Positions 1 to 8,713 of a stretch of DNA of 43,256 nt are shown piece by piece. The stretch lies in NCBI GenBank assembly GCA_024275895.1, contig JAJRYE010000018.1, positions 1 through 43,256 on the forward strand, given 5' to 3'. The DNA is from Alphaproteobacteria bacterium. Lineage in GTDB: Bacteria > Pseudomonadota > Alphaproteobacteria > Rhizobiales > BM303. The notes under the pieces are model-generated. The model was not told the origin of the DNA. It worked only from the letters and a program-made list of their open reading frames with translations, and did not search any database. The first letter of the stretch is position 1; each line of letters starts with the position of its first letter. Both the position numbers and the translations under genes were made by a program.

Positions 1-1332
1 GAAAAGCTCGTGGTCAGCAGCTTTGCCAAGCTGGGCCGGCTTGGCTATTCGCAGGGCAATCATCTGGCGCAGATCGATGTTCAGCTCACCCCCACGGAGA
101 CACGAAGCATTCACACCAACAAAATCATCAAGGCCTGGCGCGAGGCGCTGCCGAAAATCCCCGGCGCCGAGCGCATCGCGGTTGGCGGAAGGCGCTCGGG
201 TCCCGGCGGGCGCGATCTTGATATCCGGCTGACCGGCAGGAATATCGCCAGCATCAAAAGTGCCGCGCTTGAGCTTGAGGAACTGATGAGCAATTATCCA
301 GGGGTGCAGGACACCGCGGATGATCTGCCCTTTGGCAAACAGGATGTGATCGTCACCCTCACCGCGCGCGGGGCCGCGCTTGGCTTTACGCCGCAAAGTA
401 TTGGCGAGCAGTTGCGCAACGCCTTTGAAGGGGCCATCGCCCGGCGTTTTGCCCGCAATGCGGAAGAAGTCACCATAAGGGTATTGCGCAAAAAGGACGC
501 CAACGGCATTCAATCCTTGCGCAATCTTTACCTCAAAAGCCCCTCCGGCGCGCATGTCCCACTGCTGGAAGTCGTCGATATCCACGAAAAATCCGGCTTT
601 TCGATCATCAACCGGCGCAACGGCAAGAACGTGATTTCGGTAACGGCGGATATTGACCTGAAGGTCTCATCGGGTCTGGAGGTGCAAAAGGCGCTGGAGC
701 GCAGCGGATTGCCTGAAATTGCGCGCAAATATGATGTCTCCTACCGTTTTGCCGGGCGCTCGGAGGACCGGGCTTCGGCCTTTGCCAATCTCAAGCTTGG
801 CGGCGGCATTGCGCTGGTTTTGATCTTCATCATTCTCGCCTGGGTATTCGCCAGCTATTCGCGCCCCTTTATCGTGATGATCATCATTCCCTTCGGCATT
901 ATCGGCGCCATTTTGGGCCATCTGATGATGGGCTTCGCGCTGACCATTTTGAGCATTATCGGCGTACTCGGACTGGCGGGGATCATCGTCAATGATTCCA
1001 TTATTCTGGTCTCGCAGGTGGATGAGCGGCTGGGGCGCGGCGAGAGCATGACCGAGGCGGCGGTGGGCGCGGCGCAGGACCGCCTGCGCGCCGTGCTCCT
1101 CACCTCGCTTACCACCATTGGCGGGCTGCTGCCCCTGATGTTTGAAACTTCGCTGCAGGCGCAATATCTGCTGCCCATCGCCATTACCATGGTGTTCGGG
1201 CTTGCGGTCTCGACCGTTCTGGTGCTCATCATCGTGCCGGCCAGTCTCGGGGTGCTGGATGATCTGGAGCGGCTGTTTGGCCGGCGCGGCGCGGGCGGCG
1301 GAAATCAATTGCAAGAACACATATCCAGATGA
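1..1332 (+). CDS. RND-family efflux transporter, C-terminal part (gene cut by window start)
   Basis: The open frame runs from the first base to a TGA, giving the last 443 residues of an inner-membrane proton-driven RND pump of the AcrB/HAE1 type (usually about 1,030 residues). The visible part begins in the large periplasmic porter domain. From about residue 265 it enters the last membrane block, with closely packed hydrophobic helices and the RND-like segment GLAGIIVNDSIILV. The C-terminus is a short charged cytoplasmic tail. A GTG at position 10 is in frame but is not the true start, because homology continues to the window edge. Partner membrane-fusion and outer-membrane genes are not visible. 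The substrate cannot be inferred. Family call is confident; HAE1-like subfamily is an inference. Confidence 0.9.
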   Translation, partial: EKLVVSSFAKLGRLGYSQGNHLAQIDVQLTPTETRSIHTNKIIKAWREALPKIPGAERIAVGGRRSGPGGRDLDIRLTGRNIASIKSAALELEELMSNYPGVQDTADDLPFGKQDVIVTLTARGAALGFTPQSIGEQLRNAFEGAIARRFARNAEEVTIRVLRKKDANGIQSLRNLYLKSPSGAHVPLLEVVDIHEKSGFSIINRRNGKNVISVTADIDLKVSSGLEVQKALERSGLPEIARKYDVSYRFAGRSEDRASAFANLKLGGGIALVLIFIILAWVFASYSRPFIVMIIIPFGIIGAILGHLMMGFALTILSIIGVLGLAGIIVNDSIILVSQVDERLGRGESMTEAAVGAAQDRLRAVLLTSLTTIGGLLPLMFETSLQAQYLLPIAITMVFGLAVSTVLVLIIVPASLGVLDDLERLFGRRGAGGGNQLQEHISR

Positions 1333-1383
1333 TACGAATGCACGGTGCATAAGGACGGGTCTGATAACAGTTCGGGAGCCTGA

Positions 1384-2502
1384 ATGGGCGCTTATATTCT
1401 AAGACGGGTTTTGCTTTTTGTGCCGACATTGCTCGGCATTATGGCGGTGACCTTTGCCATCATACAATTCACGCCGGGCGGGCCGGTGGAGCGGGTGATT
1501 GCCCAGCTTACCGGAACCGATGTCTCGGCGACCGCAAGGGTCGGCGGCACCAGCGGTGGCGATTTTGGCGGCGGGGCCGGCGCCCAGCCCGGCGGCGGCG
1601 GCGATGCGGGCACATCGAGCAAATACCGCGGCGCGCAGGGGCTGGACCCCGAATTCATCAAACAGCTTGAAAAGCAGTTCGGCTTCGACAAACCGGCCTA
1701 TGAGCGGTTTTACCTGATGATCAAGAACTATATCCGCTTTGATTTCGGCACCAGCTATTTCCGCGATGTGAGCGTTATCGACCTGATTATCGAGAAAATG
1801 CCGGTCTCCATCTCGCTGGGGCTGTGGATGACGCTTATCTCCTACGGGATTTCCATCCCGCTGGGGATTCGCAAGGCCATATCCGATGGCTCGAATTTTG
1901 ATGTCTGGACCAGTTCGGTGATTGTGATCGGCTATGCGATTCCGGGGTTTTTATTCGCGGTGCTGCTGATTGTGCTGTTTGCGGGCGGCACCTTCTTTGA
2001 TCTGTTTCCCCTGCGCGGGCTGACATCGGACAACTGGTCGGAGCTTCCGCTCTGGGACAAGATTACCGATTATTTCTGGCATCTCACCTTGCCGATGATC
2101 GCCATGTCGCTGAGCGCTTTCGCCACCACGACATTTTTGACCAAGAACTCGTTTCTCGACGAAATCAAGAAGCAATATGTGATGACGGCGCGGGCCAAGG
2201 GCCTCTCGGAGCGTGAAGTGCTCTACGGTCATGTGTTCCGCAACGCCATGCTGATTATCATTGCCGGCTTTCCCGGCGCGTTCATCACCTCGTTTTTTGC
2301 CGGCTCCATGCTGATCGAAACCATCTTCTCGCTCGACGGGCTGGGGCTGCTCTCGTTTGAATCCATCATCAACCGCGATTCTCCTGTGGTTTTCGCCACG
2401 CTCTATATTTTTTCGCTGATGGGGCTGGTGGTGAATTTGATCTCCGATCTGACCTATACCTGGATCGATCCGCGCATCGATTTTGAAAAGCGCGAGGTGT
2501 AA
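1384..2502 (+). CDS. yejB: Peptide ABC transporter permease YejB
   Basis: This is a 372-residue inner-membrane permease of the DppB/OppB superfamily. The start [19 protein letters not shown] is the usual first membrane helix, and a C-terminal binding-protein-dependent transport domain with about five further helices follows. A glycine-rich insert (about residues 53-76) sits in the first periplasmic loop, between helix one and the conserved QFGFDKP region that is typical of YejB. A GGGAG-like ribosome site precedes the ATG. It is followed by yejE and yejF on the same strand, so the three make a YejBEF importer. In E. coli this system takes up microcin C, and in rhizobia and Brucella it is linked to antimicrobial-peptide tolerance. 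The substrate here is unknown. The solute-binding gene yejA is not upstream in the window. Confidence 0.93.
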   Translation: MGAYILRRVLLFVPTLLGIMAVTFAIIQFTPGGPVERVIAQLTGTDVSATARVGGTSGGDFGGGAGAQPGGGGDAGTSSKYRGAQGLDPEFIKQLEKQFGFDKPAYERFYLMIKNYIRFDFGTSYFRDVSVIDLIIEKMPVSISLGLWMTLISYGISIPLGIRKAISDGSNFDVWTSSVIVIGYAIPGFLFAVLLIVLFAGGTFFDLFPLRGLTSDNWSELPLWDKITDYFWHLTLPMIAMSLSAFATTTFLTKNSFLDEIKKQYVMTARAKGLSEREVLYGHVFRNAMLIIIAGFPGAFITSFFAGSMLIETIFSLDGLGLLSFESIINRDSPVVFATLYIFSLMGLVVNLISDLTYTWIDPRIDFEKREV

Positions 2503-2508
2503 CCGAAG

Positions 2509-2745
2509 ATGCAGGGAAATATTCTTTTACCGTCATTCCCGCGAGGGAAGGAATTCAAAAGTAATTCTCAACCTGCTGACAGCCCGGCTTGGATTCCTGC
2601 CTTCGCAGGAATGACGGGGAAGAGGGCGGGAATGACAAGAGAAAGGGCGGGGGCGACGCAAGAAGGCGCGGAACTGACGCAAGAAGGCGCGGAACTGACG
2701 AGAGAAGGTGCGGAGATGACGAGAGGGGGGGCGGGCCATGAATGA
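2509..2745 (+). CDS. Possible 78-residue ORF made almost wholly of repeat sequence
   Basis: An ATG six bases after the yejB stop opens a frame that crosses a palindromic repeat and then six 21-bp tandem units. It ends at a TGA that overlaps the yejE start by 8 bases. The product contains PAFAGMT, which is what this class of repeat encodes when read in this frame, followed by seven-residue repeats such as ELTQEGA. GAGG at 2494-2497 is a weak possible ribosome site. I doubt this is a conserved protein. Its main interest is that translation through it would deliver ribosomes to the yejE start. It could equally be an accidental frame. Confidence 0.22.
   Translation: MQGNILLPSFPRGKEFKSNSQPADSPAWIPAFAGMTGKRAGMTRERAGATQEGAELTQEGAELTREGAEMTRGGAGHE
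2531..2616. repeat. Palindromic intergenic repeat, copy A (between yejB and yejE)
   Basis: Two arms of about 26 bp, starting CGTCATTCC and ending GGAATGACG, face each other across a spacer of about 34 bp, for 86 bp in all. The right arm (2591-2616) is identical to that of copy B. It begins 28 bp after the yejB stop. Transcribed, it would fold into a long hairpin. REP-like elements of this type are widespread in Proteobacteria; the assignment to one family rests on the arm identity visible here. Confidence 0.88.
2608..2733 (+). repeat. Six 21-bp tandem repeats abutting copy A
   Basis: Six consecutive 21-base units, each with the skeleton GA(A/G)-TG-AC(G/A)...GCG, run from the end of the palindromic element to 4 bp before the yejE ATG. 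The fourth and fifth units differ at only a few positions; the first two are closest to the repeat arm (GGAATGAC). This suggests the array grew by slippage from the arm. The unit is a multiple of three, so the frame never breaks. The last unit supplies the purine-rich ribosome site of yejE. Confidence 0.85.
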
Positions 2746-3823
2746 GGCGCCTCAGCCCGCATCCTCCATAGAGGCGGCAATTGCGCATAAAAGGCCGCTG
2801 ATTTCGCCGATCAATGCGCGGCGCTGGCGCAATTTCAAGGCCAACAAGCGCGGCTACTGGTCGTTCTGGCTGTTCCTGCTGCTGTTTTTTATCACCCTGT
2901 TTTCCGAATTCATTGCCAATGACAAACCGCTGCTGATCAAGTTTGAGGGTGAATATCTCACTCCGGTTTTTAATTTTTACCCCGAGACCAAATTTGGCGG
3001 CGATTTTGAAACCGCGGCCGATTACCGCGACCCTTTTGTGCAGGAACTGATCGCAAAAAAAGGCGGCTGGATCATCTGGGCGCCGATTCGCTATTCCTAT
3101 GACACCATCAATCTGGACCTCAAAGTCCCCGCCCCCGCCCCGCCCTCGGCGGAAAACTGGCTCGGCACCGATGATCAGGGGCGCGATGTGGTGGCGCGGC
3201 TTTTGTACGGCTTTCGCATTTCCATCCTGTTTGGCCTGACCCTGACCGTTATATCCTCTGTTATCGGCGTGGTGGCGGGGGCGGTGCAGGGCTATTTCGG
3301 CGGCTGGACCGATCTGTTGTTCCAGCGCTTTATCGAAATCTGGACCTCGATTCCCTCGCTTTACCTGCTGATTATCATCGCGGCGGTGATCGAGCCGAGT
3401 TTCTGGATTTTGCTCGGCATTTTGCTGCTGTTTTCCTGGGTGGCGCTGGTGGGAGTGGTGCGGGCCGAATTTTTGCGCGGGCGCAATTTTGAATATATTC
3501 AGGCGGCACGGGCGCTCGGGGTTTCCAATGTAAAAATCATGTTCAAGCATCTGCTGCCCAACGCCATGGTGGCGACGCTCACCTTCATGCCATTTATTCT
3601 CAACGGCTCGATTACCACCCTCACCTCGCTCGATTTTCTGGGCTTCGGCCTGCCGCCCGGCTCACCCTCACTGGGCGAATTGCTGGCGCAGGGCAAATCC
3701 AACCTGCAAGCGCCCTGGCTGGGCATTTCCGGGTTTTTCTCCATCGCCATCTTGCTCTCCCTGCTGATTTTCATCGGCGAGGCGGTGCGCGATGCCTTTG
3801 ATCCGCGGAAAACATTCCAATGA
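2738..3823 (+). CDS. yejE: Peptide ABC transporter permease YejE
   Basis: This 361-residue inner-membrane permease is the DppC/OppC-type partner of YejB. Its N-terminal cytoplasmic stretch contains RRWRNFKANKRGYWSFW, the usual YejE/OppC entry to helix one. A periplasmic loop of about 110 residues follows, then the conserved LGTDDQGRDVVARLLYG and a five-helix permease domain carrying the coupling loop around EYIQAARALG. The ATG at 2738 has a GAGG-rich ribosome site lying in the last 21-bp tandem repeat. The 235-bp gap from yejB is unusually long for an operon of this kind and is filled by repeat sequence. It is followed by yejF after another repeat copy. Confidence 0.94.
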   Translation: MNEAPQPASSIEAAIAHKRPLISPINARRWRNFKANKRGYWSFWLFLLLFFITLFSEFIANDKPLLIKFEGEYLTPVFNFYPETKFGGDFETAADYRDPFVQELIAKKGGWIIWAPIRYSYDTINLDLKVPAPAPPSAENWLGTDDQGRDVVARLLYGFRISILFGLTLTVISSVIGVVAGAVQGYFGGWTDLLFQRFIEIWTSIPSLYLLIIIAAVIEPSFWILLGILLLFSWVALVGVVRAEFLRGRNFEYIQAARALGVSNVKIMFKHLLPNAMVATLTFMPFILNGSITTLTSLDFLGFGLPPGSPSLGELLAQGKSNLQAPWLGISGFFSIAILLSLLIFIGEAVRDAFDPRKTFQ

Positions 3824-3841
3824 GCGGGGCCAGCAGAGAAT

Positions 3842-3927
3842 CGTCATTCCTGCGAAGGCAGGAATCGAAACAGGGCTATCGCCGGGCTGAGAACCCGTTT
3901 TGGATTCCTGCCTTCGCAGGAATGACG
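3842..3927. repeat. Palindromic intergenic repeat, copy B (between yejE and yejF)
   Basis: This element is 86 bp, the same length as copy A, with arms CGTCATTCCTGCGAAGG and its inverse. It begins 18 bp after the yejE stop and ends 11 bp before the yejF ATG. Its spacer matches that of copy A best when reverse-complemented (3874-3893 against 2565-2584, 15 of 20), so it appears to lie in the opposite orientation. Confidence 0.88.
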
Positions 3928-3938
3928 GAGAGGTGCAG

Positions 3939-5567
3939 ATGAGTGGGGAAAACAAGACCTTGCTGGAGGTAAGCGACCTCGCGGTCACCTTTAGCGCCGA
4001 TGGCCGCGAGACGCCAGCGGTGAACGGGGCTTCGTTTGCAATCCGCGAAGGCGAAACCCTGGCACTGGTGGGCGAGTCGGGATCGGGCAAGTCGGTGACG
4101 GCGCTGTCCATCATGCAGCTTCTGCCCCCTTCGGCGCATTACCCTTCCGGCTCCATCCTTTTCAAGGGCGAGGAACTGATGGGGGCGTCCCACAAGCAGA
4201 TGCGCTCGGTACGCGGCAACCAGATTTCGATGATCTTTCAGGAGCCTATGACCTCGCTCAACCCGCTGCATACCATTGAACAGCAAGTGGGCGAGGTTCT
4301 TACCCTGCATCGGGGCCTGAGCGAAAAACAGGCGCATGAGCGGGTGCTTGAACTGCTGGCCAAGGTGCAGATCCACAACCCCGAAAAACGTCTGGGCAGC
4401 TATCCGCACCAGCTTTCGGGCGGGCAGCGCCAGCGGGTGATGATTGCCATGGCGCTGGCCAATGAGCCGGATCTGCTGATCGCCGACGAGCCGACAACGG
4501 CGCTTGATGTCACGGTTCAGGCACAGATTCTGGAACTTTTGAAAGAACTGCAAAGCGAGCTTGGCATGGCCATGCTGCTGATTACCCATGATCTGGGGCT
4601 GGTGCGCAAAATGGCGGAAGATGTCTGCGTGATGACCAATGGCGATATCGTGGAGCAAGGACCAGCGGCGCGGATTTTCGCCAATCCGCAACATGAGTAC
4701 ACCCAAAAGCTGCTTTCCGCCGAGCCCAGCGGCGAGCCGCCCCTGAGTGATCAAAGCGCAAAGGAAATCATGCAGGCGGATCATCTGAAGGTCTGGTTTC
4801 CGGTCAGACGGGGTTTTTTCCGCAAAACGGTGGATCACATCAAGGCGGTTGACGATATCTCAGTCAAAATCCGCGAAGGGCAGACACTGGGGATTGTCGG
4901 CGAGTCGGGCTCGGGCAAGACCACCCTCGGGCTGGCGCTGCTCCGGCTGATTTCCAGCAAGGGACAGATTGCCTTTCTGGGCAAGGCGATAAACGGGTAT
5001 TCCTTCAAGCAGATGCGGCCGCTGCGGCATGAGATTCAGGCGGTGTTTCAGGACCCGTTCGGCTCGCTGAGCCCGCGCATGTCGATCTCGCAGATTGTCG
5101 AAGAAGGGCTGGTTGTGCAAGGGGTGGCCTATGGCGAGCGCCGCCGCCGCGCCGCCGAGGCGCTGGAAGAGGTGGGGATCGGGGCGATGAGCCTTGATCG
5201 TTATCCGCATGAGTTTTCCGGCGGCCAGCGCCAGCGCATCGCCATTGCTAGGGCGATGGTGCTCAAACCCAGATTCGTCATGCTGGACGAGCCCACCAGC
5301 GCACTCGATATGTCGGTTCAGGCGCAGATTGTCGATCTGTTGCGCGATCTGCAAACGCGCCATGATCTGGCCTATCTGTTTATCAGCCATGATCTGAAAG
5401 TGGTGCGGGCGCTGGCGAATGATGTCGTGGTGATGCGAATGGGCAAGGTGGTGGAACAAGGCCCGGCGGTGGAGATTTTTGATCATCCACAAAGCAGTTA
5501 TACCAAGGCCCTGATGGCGGCGGCCTTTGATCTGGAGGCCGCACCCGGGGGCGTTGTGGCGGATTGA
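3939..5567 (+). CDS. yejF: Peptide ABC transporter ATP-binding protein YejF (two nucleotide-binding domains)
   Basis: This 542-residue cytoplasmic ATPase powers the YejBE permease. It has two complete ABC domains in tandem. The first has Walker A GESGSGKS, signature LSGGQRQR and Walker B LLIADEP. The second, from about residue 275, has GESGSGKTT, signature FSGGQRQR and FVMLDEP. Each is followed by an oligopeptide-transporter-type C-terminal extension (EQGPAARIF and EQGPAVEIF). An in-frame TTG at 3900 would start inside repeat copy B. The ATG at 3939 is preferred because GGAGAGG lies just upstream and the protein then starts like other YejF proteins. A third repeat copy follows the stop. Confidence 0.95.
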   Translation: MSGENKTLLEVSDLAVTFSADGRETPAVNGASFAIREGETLALVGESGSGKSVTALSIMQLLPPSAHYPSGSILFKGEELMGASHKQMRSVRGNQISMIFQEPMTSLNPLHTIEQQVGEVLTLHRGLSEKQAHERVLELLAKVQIHNPEKRLGSYPHQLSGGQRQRVMIAMALANEPDLLIADEPTTALDVTVQAQILELLKELQSELGMAMLLITHDLGLVRKMAEDVCVMTNGDIVEQGPAARIFANPQHEYTQKLLSAEPSGEPPLSDQSAKEIMQADHLKVWFPVRRGFFRKTVDHIKAVDDISVKIREGQTLGIVGESGSGKTTLGLALLRLISSKGQIAFLGKAINGYSFKQMRPLRHEIQAVFQDPFGSLSPRMSISQIVEEGLVVQGVAYGERRRRAAEALEEVGIGAMSLDRYPHEFSGGQRQRIAIARAMVLKPRFVMLDEPTSALDMSVQAQIVDLLRDLQTRHDLAYLFISHDLKVVRALANDVVVMRMGKVVEQGPAVEIFDHPQSSYTKALMAAAFDLEAAPGGVVAD

Positions 5568-5599
5568 CAAGAATGTGAATCTGAAAGTATTTCAGTAAT

Positions 5600-5680
5600 G
5601 TCATTCCCGCGCAGGCGGGAATTCAGCAAATTCGACAACCTGCCCTGCCGCTCTGGATTTCCGCCTGCGCGGGAATGACG
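5600..5680. repeat. Palindromic intergenic repeat, copy C (between yejF and truA)
   Basis: It has arms GTCATTCCCGCGCAGGCGGG and the matching inverse ending GGGAATGACG, 81 bp in total. It begins 32 bp after the yejF stop and ends 31 bp before the truA ATG. The spacer shares CAACCTG with copy A in the same direction. Confidence 0.85.
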
Positions 5681-5711
5681 GGGCAGCCAGGTTCAATTCG
5701 GGTGCTTGCAG

Positions 5712-6449
5712 ATGCCACGCTACAAACTCACAATCGAATATGATGGCGCGCCTTTCGTGGGCTGGCAGCGGCAGGAGAACGGACCTTCAGTGCAGGGCGC
5801 ACTGGAGGCGGCCGTGAAGGGCTTTGCCGGTGAAGAAATCACGGTTCAGGGTGCAGGACGCACCGATGCCGGGGTGCATGCCCATGGACAGGTGGCGCAT
5901 CTCGATCTGGTGAAGGAGTGGCGCGAGGATGTCATCCGCAACGCGATGAACGCGCATTTACGTCCCCGCCCGGTTGCGGTGCTGAAGGCGGAACAGGTGG
6001 GTGATGAATTTCACGCCCGCTTTGACGCGGTGCGGCGGACATATCTGTATATCATCGTCAACCGCCGCGCGCCGCTCACCCTTGAGCGCGGCGCCGCCTG
6101 GCATGTGATGCCGCCGCTTGATGCGGACGCCATGCACCGGGCCGCACAGGCGCTTGTGGGCCACCATGATTTTTCCACCTTTCGTGATGCCCAGTGTCAG
6201 GCCAGATCGGCGGTGAAAACCCTGGATGAAATTTCCGTCTCGCGCTATGGCGACGGGGTGGAGATTAAGGTTACGGCGCGCTCGTTTTTGCACCGGCAGG
6301 TGCGCTCGATTGTGGGCAGTCTGAAAAAAGTGGGCGATGGCTCATGGCCCGAGACTCAGATCGCAAGGATATTAAAGGCCAGAAACCGCGCCGCCTGCGG
6401 CCCGGTTGCCCCGGCGCACGGGCTTTATCTGCACAAGGTCAGCTATTAA
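5712..6449 (+). CDS. truA: tRNA pseudouridine synthase A
   Basis: TruA converts uridines 38-40 of tRNA anticodon arms to pseudouridine. The 245-residue product has the N-terminal [18 protein letters not shown], the catalytic-Asp motif [17 protein letters not shown] and the C-terminal [11 protein letters not shown]. Length is normal for the family. The frame also has a TTG two codons upstream (5706), but ATG at 5712 gives the usual MPRYKL start. It follows yejF after repeat copy C and converges with the minus-strand dap cluster, only 3 bp separating the two stops. In many alphaproteobacteria truA sits near dapE, in keeping with this layout. Confidence 0.96.
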   Translation: MPRYKLTIEYDGAPFVGWQRQENGPSVQGALEAAVKGFAGEEITVQGAGRTDAGVHAHGQVAHLDLVKEWREDVIRNAMNAHLRPRPVAVLKAEQVGDEFHARFDAVRRTYLYIIVNRRAPLTLERGAAWHVMPPLDADAMHRAAQALVGHHDFSTFRDAQCQARSAVKTLDEISVSRYGDGVEIKVTARSFLHRQVRSIVGSLKKVGDGSWPETQIARILKARNRAACGPVAPAHGLYLHKVSY

Positions 6450-6452
6450 GGC

Positions 6453-7049
6453 TCAGCCCGCCAGACGCTGAATGGCCAGATTGATGGTCAGGGACAGCAA
6501 AAGGTCAATGGCGACAAAGGCCGAGGCCTGTATGCCGGAGATTTTCAGGGCGCTGAAGGCTATATACCAGTGGATATACAGCACAAATATGGTCAGGGTG
6601 AAATTTATCCCCATGGCGGTGCCCGGCGCGATAACCCCGCCCAGAAAGAGCAGAAACGCCGGCGTCAACAGCGCCATGAGCAACAATGCAGTCCAGTTAT
6701 AGGCAATGATATAAGGCACATAGCGCCCGGTCAGATTAAACATGCGCGCAAGCAGCGCCATGATGGCCGGATAGGCGAACCAGTCGATGAGCAGGGCAAG
6801 GGCAACGGAAGAGAAGGAAGCATCGCCAACAATGATGGCGGCATCCTCGGCCGCGCTCCTCATAATCTGCTGTTCGGCCTGAAAGGCGATGAAGTAAAGC
6901 GGGAAGATCAGGATAACAACCGCAAAAGAGCGCCAGAAGCCGCCGATCGAGGTGTTAAAATACTCATAGCCGCGCTCATCGCGCAGAAAAAGCCGCCATG
7001 CGCCGCGCAGTGAGGACAGGATTTCATTAAAATCTGGCAAAATAACCAT
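6453..7049 (-). CDS. Polytopic inner-membrane protein of unknown function
   Basis: This is a 198-residue protein with about five hydrophobic segments and no catalytic motif that I recognise. After a soluble lead of about 35 residues (MVILPDFNEI..., ...DERGYEYFNTS) come helices around FAVVILIFPLYFIAF, ALALLIDWFAYPAIMALLA, IIAYNWTALLLMALL, a fourth around FTLTIFVLYIHWYIAF and a weaker final one. The open frame extends further upstream inside dapE, but the ATG at 7049 is chosen because the long version would be antisense-like sequence within dapE. It overlaps the 3' end of dapE by 23 bp, so the two are probably translated together. The layout loosely resembles Yip1-domain proteins; this is only a guess. 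Confidence 0.75.
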   Translation of the reverse strand: MVILPDFNEILSSLRGAWRLFLRDERGYEYFNTSIGGFWRSFAVVILIFPLYFIAFQAEQQIMRSAAEDAAIIVGDASFSSVALALLIDWFAYPAIMALLARMFNLTGRYVPYIIAYNWTALLLMALLTPAFLLFLGGVIAPGTAMGINFTLTIFVLYIHWYIAFSALKISGIQASAFVAIDLLLSLTINLAIQRLAG

Positions 7050-8184
7050 CCAGCATAAGAGTGTAGATTCGGGTGAGTTTTTGCAAATCTTCAAGCGCCA
7101 CGCATTCATCAACCTTGTGCATGGTCTGGCCTGTGAGGCCAAACTCGATGACGGGGCAGTAATCCTTGATGAAACGGGCATCCGAAGTGCCGCCATTGGT
7201 GGCCAGTTCAGGTTCGGTATTGGTGACGCGAAAAACCGCATCGCGCACCACGTCAATCAACGGGCCCGGCCGGGTTCGGAAGACATCGCCGAAAGGTTCA
7301 AAGACAAGGTCGTAGGAGCCGCCCATCTCATCCATCACCGCATCAAATTCACCGATCATCCAGGCTTTCAGCTCCGTTGCGTTATGGGTTTCATTAAAGC
7401 GGATATTGAAGCGGGCGGTGATCTGCGCCGGGATGACATTGGTCGCAAGGTTGCCGGTTTCAATGCCGGTAACCTGCAAGGAGGAGGGCTCGAAAAATTC
7501 GGTGCCTTCATCGAGCGGTCTTGCGGTGATGCGGTGCAGCATTTTTATGAGTTTATGCACCGGGTTATCGGCCAGATGCGGATAGGCGGCATGGCCCTGA
7601 ACACCGTGAACCGTGAGCGCCGAGCTTAACGTGCCGCGGCGGCCGATCTTGATGGCCTCGCCCAGAGCCGTTGGGTTCGACGGCTCGCCGACGATGCAGT
7701 GATCGGGCACCTCGCCATTGTCCTCAAGCCATTTGAGCATTTTCTTCGTGCCGTTGATGGAGGGGCCTTCCTCATCGCCGGTAATCAGAAAAGAGATGGA
7801 GCCTTGCAACTCGTGGCTCTCCAGCCAATTCAGGGCTGCGGCCATGAAACAGGCGATGGCCCCTTTCATATCCACCGCGCCGCGGCCATGCAGGAAGCCA
7901 TCGGCAATCTGGCCGCTGAAGGGAGGATATTGCCACCGCACCGCATCGCCCACGGGGACCACATCCACGTGACCGGCGAAACAGATATGGGGCGATTGGC
8001 CGCCGATACAGGCGTAAAGATTATCCACATCCGGAGTGCCCTTTTCGCTGAAAGGCAGCCTCGTGCAGGTAAAGCCGGCCTTTTCAAGATGGTTTTGCAC
8101 GATATCAAGCGCCGCGGCGGAATCGGGCGTGACCGAGGGACAGCGGACAAGCTCTTGCGTGAGGGCTACAGGGTCGTAAACCAT
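7027..8184 (-). CDS. dapE: Succinyl-diaminopimelate desuccinylase
   Basis: DapE hydrolyses N-succinyl-LL-2,6-diaminopimelate to LL-diaminopimelate and succinate in the lysine and peptidoglycan precursor pathway. The 385-residue product is an M20 metallopeptidase-fold enzyme. It shows the metal-site segments CFAGHVDVVPVGD, GRGAVDMKGAI and ITGDEEGPSING, a dimerisation insert in the middle, and the C-terminal GGTSDARFI and GLTGQTMHKVDE. Its ATG shares one base with the stop of the upstream DUF805 gene, a sign of translational coupling. With dapD two genes upstream, it gives two steps of the succinylase branch in one cluster. Confidence 0.96.
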   Translation of the reverse strand: MVYDPVALTQELVRCPSVTPDSAAALDIVQNHLEKAGFTCTRLPFSEKGTPDVDNLYACIGGQSPHICFAGHVDVVPVGDAVRWQYPPFSGQIADGFLHGRGAVDMKGAIACFMAAALNWLESHELQGSISFLITGDEEGPSINGTKKMLKWLEDNGEVPDHCIVGEPSNPTALGEAIKIGRRGTLSSALTVHGVQGHAAYPHLADNPVHKLIKMLHRITARPLDEGTEFFEPSSLQVTGIETGNLATNVIPAQITARFNIRFNETHNATELKAWMIGEFDAVMDEMGGSYDLVFEPFGDVFRTRPGPLIDVVRDAVFRVTNTEPELATNGGTSDARFIKDYCPVIEFGLTGQTMHKVDECVALEDLQKLTRIYTLMLDGYFARF

Positions 8185-8651
8185 TAAACTTCCATCTGTT
8201 GCGGATCGGGGCCATAGGCATTTTTGCCCGGCACGCCTTTGAGAAAACCCAGTTCAATGAGCAGCCAGAGCGTAACGGCGACGTAAATGCCGCCGATGAC
8301 ATAATCAACCATGTTGAAGCGGCCAAAACCACCGGTCAGCCCGAAGGCGTCAAGGAATTGATAGCTGTATTCAGGCACGAGAAACATGGTGCTCCACCAG
8401 CCCGGTTTCCCCCGGTCATGCAGCCGCTTGACAAGAAGGGCGAGCCAGGGGGCAAACAGAACGAGCGAGATCATGAGGCTGACAATGGCCGAGGCGCGGC
8501 TGCCCACGGGGGCGTTCATGACCGTGTCAAAACCGACAATGGTCAGGTATGTGAAGAACCCGGCCAGCAGGATCAAAAACAAGATGACGGCGCCCAGCCA
8601 GAAGGATTTGCGCCCGATGCGCCCTTCAAAGGAAAAAAGAAGCTGTCTCAT
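8184..8651 (-). CDS. DUF805 family membrane protein
   Basis: The 155-residue product begins MRQLLFSFEGRIGRKSFWLG, the classic start of DUF805 proteins, and carries the second family motif KRLHDRGKPGWW in the middle. Four membrane segments are visible. Function of the family is unknown. The frame is open for 22 codons further upstream, but only the ATG at 8651 begins at the conserved motif. It lies between dapD (62-bp gap) and dapE (one-base overlap), so it belongs to the dap operon. The tail after the last helix contains KNAYGPDP, also common in the family. Confidence 0.9.
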   Translation of the reverse strand: MRQLLFSFEGRIGRKSFWLGAVILFLILLAGFFTYLTIVGFDTVMNAPVGSRASAIVSLMISLVLFAPWLALLVKRLHDRGKPGWWSTMFLVPEYSYQFLDAFGLTGGFGRFNMVDYVIGGIYVAVTLWLLIELGFLKGVPGKNAYGPDPQQMEV

Positions 8652-8713
8652 CCATTTGCTTTCAAGCCGGTGTCTTTCACACAGGGGGCGGAATGACAGG
8701 GGAATATTGCGTG

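Noticed and set aside
2608-2733. Regular repeats that might be a CRISPR array
   Set aside because: Units are contiguous 21-mers with no unique spacers and no cas genes nearby.
2555-3550. A 331-codon open frame on the minus strand
   Set aside because: Antisense to yejE and repeat sequence; low-complexity product with no motif.
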